This document shows, piece after piece, positions 1 to 9,132 of a stretch of DNA of 64,000 nucleotides (position 1 is the first letter of the stretch; each line of letters opens with the position of its first letter). The position numbers and the translations under genes are program-made. The stretch spans positions 1,482,333 to 1,546,332 of the forward strand of contig NZ_CSTD01000001.1 of the NCBI RefSeq assembly GCF_001053185.1, written 5' to 3'. The notes beneath the pieces were generated by a model. That model made no database searches and was not told where the DNA came from. It saw nothing but the letters and a program-made list of their open reading frames with translations. The stretch is from Mycobacterium bohemicum DSM 44277 (GTDB lineage Bacteria > Actinomycetota > Actinomycetes > Mycobacteriales > Mycobacteriaceae).

Positions 1-2
1 TC

Positions 3-764
3 ACCGCGCGGCTGGCCGCGGGGGCGCGGTTGATCTCGGCGCCGGACACGCCGCGGGGCGAACGGCTCGTCGACGCCGTCGCGATGATGGACAAGCTGCG
101 CACCGCCGGGCCGTGGGAGAGCGAGCAAACGCACGATTCGCTGCGCAGGTTTTTGCTGGAGGAGACCTACGAGGTGCTGGACGCCGTCCGCAGCGGCGAC
201 GCCCACCAGCTGCGTGAGGAACTCGGAGACGTGTTGCTGCAGGTGCTGTTTCACGCCCGCATCGCCGAGGAGGCGCCGCGGCACGCGTTCACGATCGACG
301 ACGTCGCCGGCGCGCTGATACGCAAATTGGGCAACCGGGTTCCGGGTGTGCTGGCGGGCCAATCCATTTCGCTGGAGCAGCAGCTGGCGCAGTGGGAGGA
401 GCGCAAAGCGGCCGAGAAACCGCGCAAGTCGGTGATGGACGACGTCCACACCGGTCAACCGGCATTGGCGCTGGCGCAGAAGGTGATTGCACGGGCCGAA
501 AAGGCCGGGCTGCCCGCGGATCTGGTCCCCGCGGAGATCACCTCGGTCTCGGTCTCCGCGGATTTCGATGCGGAGGGTTGGCTGCGCGGGGCGGTTTTGG
601 AGTTCGTGGACAGGGTGCGCGCGGCCGAGCGGGCGGTCGCCGCGGCGCGCCGCGGGGCCGGCGTCCCCGAGGAGTTCGACGTGGTCCCGCTCGGCGAGAT
701 CACCGAGGCGGAGTGGCGCGAGCACTGGCCCGGCGGCGAGTCGTCTGTCGACGGCGAGCTGTGA
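3..764 (+). CDS. mazG: MazG nucleoside triphosphate pyrophosphohydrolase (5' end outside window)
   Basis: The reading frame is open to the window edge, so the gene is cut at its 5' end. About 253 C-terminal residues are present, against roughly 325 in the M. tuberculosis protein as I remember it. MazG enzymes hydrolyse canonical and damaged (d)NTPs to the monophosphate and pyrophosphate. The all-alpha NTP-PPase core is visible: an EETYE segment followed by EELGDVL, the paired acidic motifs that bind Mg2+, then KLGNRVP and the HWP segment near the end that mycobacterial MazG proteins carry. A TTG at 30 could be read as a start but lies too deep in the family alignment. It probably precedes lpqU and eno as in M. 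tuberculosis. Confidence 0.93.
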   Translation, partial: TARLAAGARLISAPDTPRGERLVDAVAMMDKLRTAGPWESEQTHDSLRRFLLEETYEVLDAVRSGDAHQLREELGDVLLQVLFHARIAEEAPRHAFTIDDVAGALIRKLGNRVPGVLAGQSISLEQQLAQWEERKAAEKPRKSVMDDVHTGQPALALAQKVIARAEKAGLPADLVPAEITSVSVSADFDAEGWLRGAVLEFVDRVRAAERAVAAARRGAGVPEEFDVVPLGEITEAEWREHWPGGESSVDGEL

Positions 765-934
765 GGTCCGAAAGCGCGGTGCGCGACCGCCACTGGCCTG
801 CGAATTTCCGGATTTTCACCAGCGACCGTGCCGCGGTTTGCCGCTTCGGGCACGCCCGGGTCGGTAATATCGCGCCTGAGGTCGTCAATCCCGGTGCCGC
901 ACCCCGGTCGGACCTTGCTAGCCAAGATGGCCGG

Positions 935-955
935 CAGCTAATCGTCGATTAGCTG
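935..955. promoter_or_regulatory. Perfect 10-bp inverted repeat upstream of the lpqU-like gene
   Basis: CAGCTAATCG and its exact reverse complement flank a single central T. The site lies about 105 bp before the lpqU-like start, in the mazG-lpqU gap. With a one-base centre it cannot form a normal terminator loop and no T-tract follows, so a dimeric DNA-binding protein site is the better reading. The regulator is unknown. Confidence 0.45.
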
Positions 956-1060
956 GAATCGACGGCTCGTGTGCGAGGCCGGGCCCCAACGCGGGCCGGA
1001 AATGCCGAAACCCATGGGACGATGGTTGAGATGCGATTGGCATAGGGGAGTTTAGGGAGC

Positions 1061-1786
1061 ATGGTGTCGCCGAGGCGTTGGTTGCGCGCGACCGCCGTGA
1101 TCGGCGCGACCGCGATGCTCCTGGCTTCGAGTTGCACCTGGCAGCTCAGCTTGTTCATCCCCGAGGGCGTCCCGCCCCCGGCGGGGGACCCGGTCCCGCC
1201 GGTGAACACCCACGCCAGCGGACGCCCGGCGGACCAGCTGCGGGGGTGGGCCGAGCAGCGGTCGGCGGCGCTGGAGATCCCGGTCATCGCGCTGGAGGCC
1301 TACGCCTACGCCGCGCGGGTGGCGGAGGTCGAGAACCCCAAGTGCCACATCGCGTGGACCACGCTGGCGGGCATCGGACAGGTGGAAAGCCACCACGGCA
1401 CCTACCGCGGCGCGACGCTGTCGCCGAACGGCGATGTGAGTCCGCCCATCCGGGGCGTCCGCCTGGACGGTAGCGGGGGCAACCTGCGCATCGTCGACGA
1501 GGACACCAGCAACGACGACGGGCTGGCGCGGGCGATGGGACCGATGCAGTTCATTCCCGAGACCTGGCGGCTCTACGGCGTCGACGCCCACAACGACGGC
1601 CGCTTCAGCCCGGACAACATCGACGACGCCGCACTGGCGGCGGCGGGGTATCTGTGTTGGCGCGGCAAGGACCTCGGCACTCCCCGCGGGTGGATCACCG
1701 CGCTGCGGGCCTACAACAACTCCGGTGTCTATGCGCGGGCGGTGCGGGACTGGGCGACCGCCTACGCGGCGGGTCACCCGCTGTAG
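1061..1786 (+). CDS. lpqU: LpqU-like lytic transglycosylase lipoprotein
   Basis: A 241-residue exported protein with a basic N-terminus, a hydrophobic segment and a lipobox-like ASSC, so it is probably lipid-anchored on the outer face of the membrane. The C-terminal half is a lysozyme-like transglycosylase fold: GIGQVESHHG holds the presumed catalytic Glu, followed by MGPMQFIPETW and the terminal ALRAYNNS motif typical of family-3-type SLT domains. It would cleave glycan strands of peptidoglycan. The ATG at 1061 follows a GGGAG-type ribosome site. Position directly before eno matches Rv1022 (LpqU). The lipobox has Ala where Leu is commonest, so lipidation is likely but not certain. Confidence 0.9.
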   Translation: MVSPRRWLRATAVIGATAMLLASSCTWQLSLFIPEGVPPPAGDPVPPVNTHASGRPADQLRGWAEQRSAALEIPVIALEAYAYAARVAEVENPKCHIAWTTLAGIGQVESHHGTYRGATLSPNGDVSPPIRGVRLDGSGGNLRIVDEDTSNDDGLARAMGPMQFIPETWRLYGVDAHNDGRFSPDNIDDAALAAAGYLCWRGKDLGTPRGWITALRAYNNSGVYARAVRDWATAYAAGHPL

Positions 1787-1802
1787 CAGGATGTATCGCT
1801 GA

Positions 1803-3179
<1,377 letters not shown>

Positions 3180-3190
3180 GCTGAAATAGG

Positions 3191-3847
3191 TTGGGAGCCA
3201 AGCCCGATCCGAAGCGGCGCTCCCCGGCATCGCGGCCGGGCAAGGCCGGTGATTCGGGTCGGCGCCGTCGGGCAAAGCCATCCTCGAAGCCGCAGCAGAC
3301 GGCCGTCCAGGCCGCGCGCAACGCTACGCGCACCCAAGAGCATGTGGTCGAACCCATCAAGCGACAGGCCGCCGAATCAGTCGAGCTGCGGTCCGAACAG
3401 CGGCTGGGATTCACCGCGCGGCGCGCTGCCGTGCTGGCCGCGGTGGTCTGCGTGTTGACACTGACCATCGCGGGCCCGGTGCGCACCTACTTCGCCCAGC
3501 GCACCGAGATGGAGCAGTTGTCGGCCAGCGAGGCCGCGCTGCATCGCCAGATCTCCGAGCTCGAGCAGCGGAAGAGCAAGCTCGCCGATCCCGCCTACAT
3601 TGCGGCGCAGGCCCGCGAGCGGCTCGGTTTCGTGATGCCGGGGGACATTCCCTTCCAAGTCCAGCTGCCCCCGACGGCGGGGGTGGCCCCCCAGCCGGGC
3701 GACCAGACGGGCCGGCCGGCCAGCAACGATCCTTGGTACACCGCCCTGTGGCACACGATCGCCGACGCCCCGCACCTGCCGCCGGCGGCGCCCGCCCCCG
3801 TCGAGCCCGGGCCGCCCGCACCGAACCCCGTGGGGCCCGGTGGTTGA
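3191..3847 (+). CDS. FtsB/DivIC-like septum formation protein (Rv1024-like)
   Basis: A 218-residue bitopic membrane protein. A long basic, low-complexity cytoplasmic N-terminus (to about residue 75) is followed by one membrane span (about 78-98), then a short heptad-like coiled coil (EMEQLSASEAALHRQISELEQRK) and the FtsB-type segment containing AQARERLGFVMPGD. The tail is rich in Pro and Ala. Proteins of this family sit between eno and ppx in mycobacteria and join the divisome with FtsL and FtsQ; that role is inferred from the family. The TTG at 3191 is the start that keeps the basic N-terminus and lies 11 bp after eno. Its 3' end overlaps the next gene by 8 bp. Confidence 0.88.
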   Translation: MGAKPDPKRRSPASRPGKAGDSGRRRRAKPSSKPQQTAVQAARNATRTQEHVVEPIKRQAAESVELRSEQRLGFTARRAAVLAAVVCVLTLTIAGPVRTYFAQRTEMEQLSASEAALHRQISELEQRKSKLADPAYIAAQARERLGFVMPGDIPFQVQLPPTAGVAPQPGDQTGRPASNDPWYTALWHTIADAPHLPPAAPAPVEPGPPAPNPVGPGG

Positions 3848-4328
3848 CCGTGCCGACCTGGAGGAGGTGGCGCGCCAGCTCGGCCGGGAACCGCGCGGGG
3901 TGCTGGAGATTGCGTACCGATGCCCCAATGGTGAACCCGCCGTGGTGAAGACGGCGCCGCGGCTTCCCGACGGCACACCGTTTCCGACGTTGTACTACCT
4001 CACGCATCCGGTACTGACCGCGGCCGCGAGCCGGCTGGAGACGACCGGCCTGATGCGGGAGATGACCGAACGGTTAAGCCGGGACGCCGAATTGGCGGCC
4101 AGGTATCGCCGCGCCCACGAGTCGTATCTGGCCGAGCGGGACGCGATCGACCCGCTGGGGACGACGTTTTCGGGCGGCGGCATGCCCGACCGGGTCAAGT
4201 GCCTGCACGTTCTGATCGCGCATTCGCTGGCTAAAGGACCGGGCTGCAACCCCTTTGGCGATGAGGCCCTGGCCCTGCTGGCCGCCGAACCCGCGATGGC
4301 CGGCATTCTGGTGGCCGGCCAATGGTGA
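3840..4328 (+). CDS. DUF501 protein (Rv1025-like)
   Basis: A 162-residue protein matching the DUF501 family, recognisable from RCPNGEPAVVKTAPRLPDGTPFPTLYYLT and the later GGMPDRVKCLHVLIAHSLAKGPGCNPFGDEAL stretch (both seen here only in part quoted form). The conserved Cys and His residues suggest a metal site, but no biochemical role is established to my knowledge. The GTG start at 3840 overlaps the FtsB-like gene by 8 bp and the stop overlaps the ppx start by 7 bp, so the three genes are very probably translated from one mRNA. Confidence 0.9.
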   Translation: MVDRADLEEVARQLGREPRGVLEIAYRCPNGEPAVVKTAPRLPDGTPFPTLYYLTHPVLTAAASRLETTGLMREMTERLSRDAELAARYRRAHESYLAERDAIDPLGTTFSGGGMPDRVKCLHVLIAHSLAKGPGCNPFGDEALALLAAEPAMAGILVAGQW

Positions 4329-5266
4329 ACAGGCTCGCCGGAATCGACTGCGGCACCAACTCGATTCGACTGCTGATCGCCGATGCCGCGAATGGTGGTT
4401 TGTCTGACGTGCATCGCGAGACGCGGATCGTGCGGCTGGGCCAGGGCGTCGACGCGACGGGGCAGTTCGCGCCGGATGCGATCGCCCGGACCCGGGCCGC
4501 GCTGTCCGACTACGCCGCTCTGCTCGGGGTGCACGGCGTCGAACGGGTGCGCATGGTGGCCACGTCGGCCGCGCGCGACGTCGCCAACCGTGACGAGTTC
4601 TTCGCGATGACGGCCGAGGTGCTGGGCGCCGCGGTTCCCGGCGCCGTGGCGGAGGTCATTTCTGGCGCCGAGGAGGCCGAGCTGTCGTTCCGCGGCGCCA
4701 TCGGTGAGTTGGAAAGCAGCCGAGCGCCTTTCGTCGTCGTCGACCTGGGGGGCGGGTCCACCGAGATGGTGCTCGGCGCGGAGCGGGTGGAAGCGAGCTA
4801 CTCCGCCGACATCGGCTGTGTCCGGCTGACCGAACGGTGTCTGCATTCGGATCCGCCGACGCCCGAGGAGGTGGCGGCGGCCCGGCGGGTGGTGCGTGAG
4901 CGGCTCGACGTCGCGCTGGGTGTGGTCCCCGTCGCAGGGGCGCGGACTTGGGTGGGCGTCGCCGGAACGATGACGACGCTGTCGGCGCTGGCGCACAATT
5001 TGGCGGCCTATGACTCTGCGGCCATTCACCTTTCGCGTGTCTCCGGCGGCGACCTGCTGGCGGTGTGCGAGCGGCTGATCGGCATGAGCCGCGGCGAGCG
5101 TGCGGCCTTGGGGCCGATGCACGAGGGCCGCGCCGACGTCATCGGCGGCGGCGCGATCGTGGTCGAGGAGCTGGCGCGCGAGTTGCGGGTCCGTGCCGGC
5201 ATCGATGAGCTGACCGTCAGCGAACACGACATCCTGGACGGCATCGTGCTCTCGATCGTCGGTTGA
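4322..5266 (+). CDS. ppx2: Ppx/GppA family exopolyphosphatase (PPX2-like)
   Basis: A 314-residue member of the sugar kinase/actin-like superfamily. Phosphate 1 motif GIDCGTNSIRLLIAD is at the N-terminus, the GAEEAELSF segment and the VVDLGGGSTEMV nucleotide-binding loop lie mid-protein, and GVAGTMTTLSAL follows. Family enzymes cleave polyphosphate or the 5' phosphate of pppGpp, linking phosphate reserve and stringent response. Rv1026 is the syntenic M. tuberculosis gene. The length is that of the short, two-domain type without the C-terminal HD-like domain. The ATG overlaps the DUF501 gene. Its stop codon lies inside the first copy of the repeat described next. Confidence 0.92.
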   Translation: MVNRLAGIDCGTNSIRLLIADAANGGLSDVHRETRIVRLGQGVDATGQFAPDAIARTRAALSDYAALLGVHGVERVRMVATSAARDVANRDEFFAMTAEVLGAAVPGAVAEVISGAEEAELSFRGAIGELESSRAPFVVVDLGGGSTEMVLGAERVEASYSADIGCVRLTERCLHSDPPTPEEVAAARRVVRERLDVALGVVPVAGARTWVGVAGTMTTLSALAHNLAAYDSAAIHLSRVSGGDLLAVCERLIGMSRGERAALGPMHEGRADVIGGGAIVVEELARELRVRAGIDELTVSEHDILDGIVLSIVG

Positions 5267-5340
5267 GTCACATCCGCCCCACCCGTCTCCGGAAGGAGCG
5301 GGCACTCATTTTGCCCGCCTCATAGCGACAAATGCGCGGT
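5261..5340 (+). repeat. Repeat copy L1 of the element between ppx2 and kdpE
   Basis: An 80-bp unit beginning GGTTGAGTCACATCCGCC and containing TTTGCCCGCCTCATAGCGAC near its right end. It supplies the ppx2 stop codon. An almost identical direct copy starts 86 bp later, and two inverted, more diverged copies lie beyond the small ORF. Confidence 0.85.
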
Positions 5341-5346
5341 GGCGCC

Positions 5347-5426
5347 GGTTGAGTCACATCCGCCCCACCCGTCTCCCGAAGGATTGGACAGTCTTTTTGC
5401 CCGCCTCATAGCGACAAATGCGGGGT
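5347..5426 (+). repeat. Repeat copy L2, direct copy of L1
   Basis: An 80-bp direct repeat of L1, differing at roughly ten positions clustered in the middle. It ends about 30 bp before the start of the small winged-helix-like ORF, so it probably contains or overlaps that gene's promoter region. Confidence 0.85.
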
Positions 5427-5454
5427 TGTCGTACCCGCATGCGATCGTTCGCCG

Positions 5455-5793
5455 ATGATCATTCATGGAATCGAGCTGCGTTACGTGCTCACGATGCATC
5501 TGGCCCGCAACGGACCGGCCACCGTCGCCGAAATGGTCGATGCACTCAGCAGGCAAGGGTTCCGAGTTCGCGGCAGGCCGTCGAAGGCCGTGTCGGACGC
5601 CCTGCGATGGGAGATGGGACGCGGCCGGGTGCGCAGGATCGGGCGAGGTCTGTACGGACCGCGGGGCATCCCCCGCTCGACCGAGCACCGAATCCACCTA
5701 CGCGTCTTGGCGCTTCGTGAATCCGCGAGATTGTCGCTACGAGGCGGGCAAAAGGTCGGTCTCGGGGGCGAGGGACGGGTGTGGCCCGTGTGA
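5455..5793 (+). CDS. Small winged-helix-like DNA-binding protein, repeat-bounded
   Basis: A 112-residue basic protein that I do not recognise by name. Residues 1-85 look like a winged helix: helices around HGIELRYVLTMHLARNG and VAEMVDALSRQGF, then GRPSKAVSDALRWEMGRGRV as the probable recognition region, and a wing ending in GRGLYGP. I recall similar small proteins in other mycobacteria, with unknown function. The last 25 or so residues are encoded by inverted repeat copy R1 and look unlike the rest, so the native C-terminus may have been altered. The ATG at 5455 is the first start giving the full fold; no strong ribosome site is visible. It could be a transcription regulator, the antitoxin-like half of a lost pair, or the protein of a small mobile unit. 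Confidence 0.6.
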   Translation: MIIHGIELRYVLTMHLARNGPATVAEMVDALSRQGFRVRGRPSKAVSDALRWEMGRGRVRRIGRGLYGPRGIPRSTEHRIHLRVLALRESARLSLRGGQKVGLGGEGRVWPV

Positions 5794-5800
5794 CCTGGCC
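5731..5800 (-). repeat. Repeat copy R1, inverted relative to L1/L2
   Basis: Reads TTGTCGCTACGAGGCGGGCA on the plus strand, the inverse of the L1/L2 core with one change, followed by diverged sequence ending GTGTGACCTGGCC that aligns with the L1 terminus. It overlaps the 3' end of the small ORF. Confidence 0.75.
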
Positions 5801-5807
5801 GGTGGAA

Positions 5808-5875
5808 TTGTCGCTATGAGGCGGGCAAAAAGTTCATCGCCTGCGCGGAGGGACTCGTGAGGCGGATGTGAAAAC
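5808..5875 (-). repeat. Repeat copy R2, inverted relative to L1/L2
   Basis: Reads TTGTCGCTATGAGGCGGGCA, an exact inverse of the L1/L2 core, and ends GGCGGATGTGAAAACC, which resembles the inverse of the L1 left end. It abuts the kdpE stop codon, so the four repeats together fill the whole ppx2-kdpE gap. Confidence 0.8.
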
Positions 5876-5876
5876 C

Positions 5877-6557
5877 CTAGGCCTCGAACCGATAACCCAT
5901 GCCGGACTCCGTCACCAAGTGCTTCGGGTGCGACGGGTCGTCTTCCAGCTCGCGCCGCAGCTGCGCCAAATACACACGCAGATAATGGGTTTCGGTCGCA
6001 TACCCCGGCCCCCACACCTCCTTGAGCAGCTCCTCCCGGCCGACCAGCTTGCCGCGATTGCGCACCAGTACTTCGAGCATGCCCCATTCGGTCGGGGTCA
6101 GGTGAACTTCGACCCCACCCTTGGTGACCTTCTTGGCGGCCAAATCGACGGTGAACGCGTCGGTCTCGATGACCGGTTCATCCGTTTCCGACGCGGCCGC
6201 GTTGCGTCGCACCGCCGCGCGCAAACGCGCCAAAAACTCGTCCATCCCAAACGGTTTGGTGACGTAATCGTCGGCACCGGCGTCCAACGCCATCACTTTG
6301 TCCGACGAATCCGTGCGCGCCGACAACACGATCACGGGTGCGTTCAGCCACCCGCGCAGGCCGGCCAGCACCTCGATTCCCGAGATGTCGGGCAGACCGA
6401 GGTCCAGGATCACCACGTCTGGCCGGTGCTCGGCCGCGGCGCGCAGCGCGCCGGCTCCGGTTGACGCAGTGACGACCTCGTAGCCCCGCACCGTCAGATT
6501 GATCCGCAAGGCCCGCAGGATGTGCGGCTCGTCGTCGATCACCAGGACGCGTGTCAT
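5877..6557 (-). CDS. kdpE: KdpE response regulator
   Basis: A 226-residue OmpR/PhoB-type regulator that activates the Kdp potassium ATPase genes. The receiver domain has the acidic pocket VIDDE, the phospho-acceptor Asp52 in VILDLGLPD, the SAR switch region and Lys in VTKPF. The C-terminal winged helix (about 130-226) contains LTPTEWGMLEVLVRNRGKLV and the ETHYLRVYLAQLRRELE recognition helix. The open frame continues upstream, but ATG at 6557 overlaps the kdpD stop as ATGA and begins the true receiver domain. It is the last gene of the kdp cluster. Confidence 0.96.
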   Translation of the reverse strand: MTRVLVIDDEPHILRALRINLTVRGYEVVTASTGAGALRAAAEHRPDVVILDLGLPDISGIEVLAGLRGWLNAPVIVLSARTDSSDKVMALDAGADDYVTKPFGMDEFLARLRAAVRRNAAASETDEPVIETDAFTVDLAAKKVTKGGVEVHLTPTEWGMLEVLVRNRGKLVGREELLKEVWGPGYATETHYLRVYLAQLRRELEDDPSHPKHLVTESGMGYRFEA

Positions 6558-9121
6558 TGGTCCGCCTGCGGCGCTGCAAGGTCGACCACCACGGTGAGCC
6601 CGCCGCCGGGCGTATCGCTCGCCGCGATGGTGCCGCCCATCGCCTCGACGAACCCGCGCGCCACCGACATTCCCAGCCCCACCCCGGTGGTGTTGTCCTG
6701 ATCCCCAAGGCGCTGGAACGCTTCGAAAATCTGGTCCGCGGTGCCGTGCGGGATGCCCGGGCCCTCGTCGATCACGTTGATCAGCACCCGATCCCCGACC
6801 CGGCCCGCGTTGACGCGGACGACGCAATTCGGCGCGTAACGCAGCGCATTGTCGATCAGGTTGGCCAGGACTCGCTCGAGCAATCCGCTGTCGGCCAGCA
6901 CCACGGCGTCGCCGACGTCCACCTTGACCCGGTCGATCGCGGATCGGTAGAAGCCGGTCGCGCCCTTGCCGATGCTGACCAGGGCGCGTTGCACCGTTTC
7001 TTCCAGGTACACCCGCCGGAGCTCCGGACGCACGGCGCCCGCCGCCAGACGAGAGGAGTCGAGCAGATTTCCGACCAGCGCGGTCAGTTGGTCGATCGAC
7101 TCCTCGATGGTGGCCAGCAATTCCGCGGTGTCCTCGGCGGAGAAGGCGATGTCCTCGGAGCGCAGGCTGGACACCGCGACCTTGGCCGCGGCCAGCGGAG
7201 TGCGCAGGTCGTGGCTGACCGCCGAGAGCAGGGATCGCCGCAGTTCGTCGGCCTGCGCTATCGCCTGGGACCGGCTCGCCTTTTCGGCCAATTCGCGCTG
7301 TTTGATCAGCGCCGCGGCCTGCCGGGCCACGGCGCTGAGAACTCGGCGGTCACGCGCGGAGAGTTTCCGGCCCGCCAGCAGCATCCAGAACTCGGCGTCG
7401 CCGACCTCGATCGCGGTGTCCGCCGAATCAACGCTCACGCAAGGGTCGTTGCCCACGCACGCGACGACGTAAGCCCGTTGCCCGTCGGCGCGTTCGGCGT
7501 CGCCGGGTTCCCTGAGCATGGAAACCGAGCGCTGCGAGTAGGTTTCCCGCACGCGCTCCAGCAGCGTGTCGAGGTCGGCGCCGCGCAGCACCGAGCCCGC
7601 AAAGAGCGTCAGCAGTTCCGCCTCCTGCGCGGCGAGCCGCGCCTCGCGCGTGCGTTTGCTGGCGCCGTCGACCAGCACCGAGATCGCGACCGCGATCATC
7701 AGCAGGACCAACTCGGTGACGGCGGCGTTGGGTTCGGCGATGGTGAAGCTGTGCCGCGGAGGCGTGAGGTAGTAGTTCAGCAGCAGCCCGGATAGCACCG
7801 CCGAAAGGACCGCCGGCGCAACGCCGCCGAGTAGGCCGACCAGCAGCACCCCGACAAAGAACAGGGCGCTCTCGCCGGCCATTTGCAAGTACGGGTCCAA
7901 CACGGTCACCGTGACCGCGCAGATGGCCGACGGGACGATCACGGCCGCCAGCCACGACGCGACCCGTCGCTCACGCACCGAGGGCGACGTCACCCGGAAG
8001 CCGCGTTTGGACTCCTCGTGGGTGACCATGTGCACGTCGATCTTGCCGGAGCGCTCGACGATCGTCTGGCCGATGCCCTCCTCGAAGATCCGCGCCCAGC
8101 GGGGCCGGCGTGAGGTCCCGATCACCAGTTGGGTGGCGTTGTTCTCGCGGGCGAAATCCAGCAGGGCGGTGGGGACGTCGTCGCCGACCACAGTGTGCAG
8201 CGATGCGTCCAGGCTGTTCGCCAGCTCACGGATCTTGGCCATTCGGGATTCCGACAGGCCGGCCAGCCCGTCGCCGCGGACCACGTGTACCACCATGAGC
8301 TCCGCGCTGGACTTCGATGCGATCCGGGAGGCGCGCCGCACCAGGGTCTCCGACTCCGGGCCGCCGGTGACCGCCACCACGACCCGCTCGCGCGCCTCCC
8401 ACAGATCGGTGATCTTGTTCTCGGCTCGGTACTTGGCGAGGGCGGTGTCGACCTGATCGGCCAGCCACAGCAGCGCCAATTCCCGCAGGGCCGTGAGGTT
8501 TCCGCGGCGAAAGTAATTCGACAGTGCCGCGTCGATCTTGGCCGGCGCGTAGACGTTTCCGTGAGAGAGCCTGCGGCGCAGAGCTTCCGGCGTGATATCG
8601 ATGAGCTCGACCTGCGAGGCCTGCCGCACGATCGAGTCCGGGATCGTTTCGCGCTGTTCGATGCCGGTGATCTGCGCGACGACGTCGTTGAGGCTTTCCA
8701 GGTGCTGGACGTTGACGGTGGAAATCACCGTGATCCCCGCATCGAGCAGCTCCTCGACGTCCTGCCAGCGCTTGTGGTTCTTGCTGCCCGGGGTGTTGGT
8801 GTGCGCGAGTTCGTCGACCAGGACCACCTGCGGATGGCGGGCCAGCACCGCGTCGACATCGAGTTCGGGGAAGCGGCCGCCGCGGTATTCGACGTAGCGC
8901 GGCGGTATCACCTCGATGCCCTCGAGCAACTCGGCGGTCTTGGTGCGGCCGTGCGTCTCCACCACGGCCGCCACCAAGTCGGTGCCGCGTTCAAGCCGCC
9001 GGTGCGCCTCGCCGAGCATGGCGTATGTCTTGCCCACACCCGGCGCCGCACCAAGGTAGATGCGCAGCTCCCCGCGCTTGGGGTGGTCCCGAAGGCCGAC
9101 GTCGCTCACGTCAACCATCAT
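6554..9121 (-). CDS. kdpD: KdpD osmosensitive K+ channel sensor histidine kinase
   Basis: An 855-residue membrane sensor that phosphorylates KdpE when potassium is short. Order of domains: N-terminal KdpD domain with Walker A GAAPGVGKT (about 28-36) and the VLVDELAHTNTPGS Walker-B-like region, a universal-stress-like domain (about 250-370), four membrane spans (DUF4118, about 395-500), a GAF-like linker, then HisKA with His637 in SHDLRTPLAA and an ATPase domain with NLIDNALRYAP and DEGPGIP. All catalytic boxes are intact. Two ATGs in tandem (9121 and 9118) follow GGGTGGA. It starts 11 bp after the kdpC stop and overlaps kdpE by 4 bp, so sensor and pump appear co-transcribed. Confidence 0.96.
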   Translation of the reverse strand: MMVDVSDVGLRDHPKRGELRIYLGAAPGVGKTYAMLGEAHRRLERGTDLVAAVVETHGRTKTAELLEGIEVIPPRYVEYRGGRFPELDVDAVLARHPQVVLVDELAHTNTPGSKNHKRWQDVEELLDAGITVISTVNVQHLESLNDVVAQITGIEQRETIPDSIVRQASQVELIDITPEALRRRLSHGNVYAPAKIDAALSNYFRRGNLTALRELALLWLADQVDTALAKYRAENKITDLWEARERVVVAVTGGPESETLVRRASRIASKSSAELMVVHVVRGDGLAGLSESRMAKIRELANSLDASLHTVVGDDVPTALLDFARENNATQLVIGTSRRPRWARIFEEGIGQTIVERSGKIDVHMVTHEESKRGFRVTSPSVRERRVASWLAAVIVPSAICAVTVTVLDPYLQMAGESALFFVGVLLVGLLGGVAPAVLSAVLSGLLLNYYLTPPRHSFTIAEPNAAVTELVLLMIAVAISVLVDGASKRTREARLAAQEAELLTLFAGSVLRGADLDTLLERVRETYSQRSVSMLREPGDAERADGQRAYVVACVGNDPCVSVDSADTAIEVGDAEFWMLLAGRKLSARDRRVLSAVARQAAALIKQRELAEKASRSQAIAQADELRRSLLSAVSHDLRTPLAAAKVAVSSLRSEDIAFSAEDTAELLATIEESIDQLTALVGNLLDSSRLAAGAVRPELRRVYLEETVQRALVSIGKGATGFYRSAIDRVKVDVGDAVVLADSGLLERVLANLIDNALRYAPNCVVRVNAGRVGDRVLINVIDEGPGIPHGTADQIFEAFQRLGDQDNTTGVGLGMSVARGFVEAMGGTIAASDTPGGGLTVVVDLAAPQADQ

Positions 9122-9132
9122 CCACCCGGGCC

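Noticed and set aside
765..1060. Possible riboswitch upstream of lpqU
   Set aside because: Apart from the palindrome at 935-955, I could not fit a known riboswitch fold such as the c-di-AMP class by eye.
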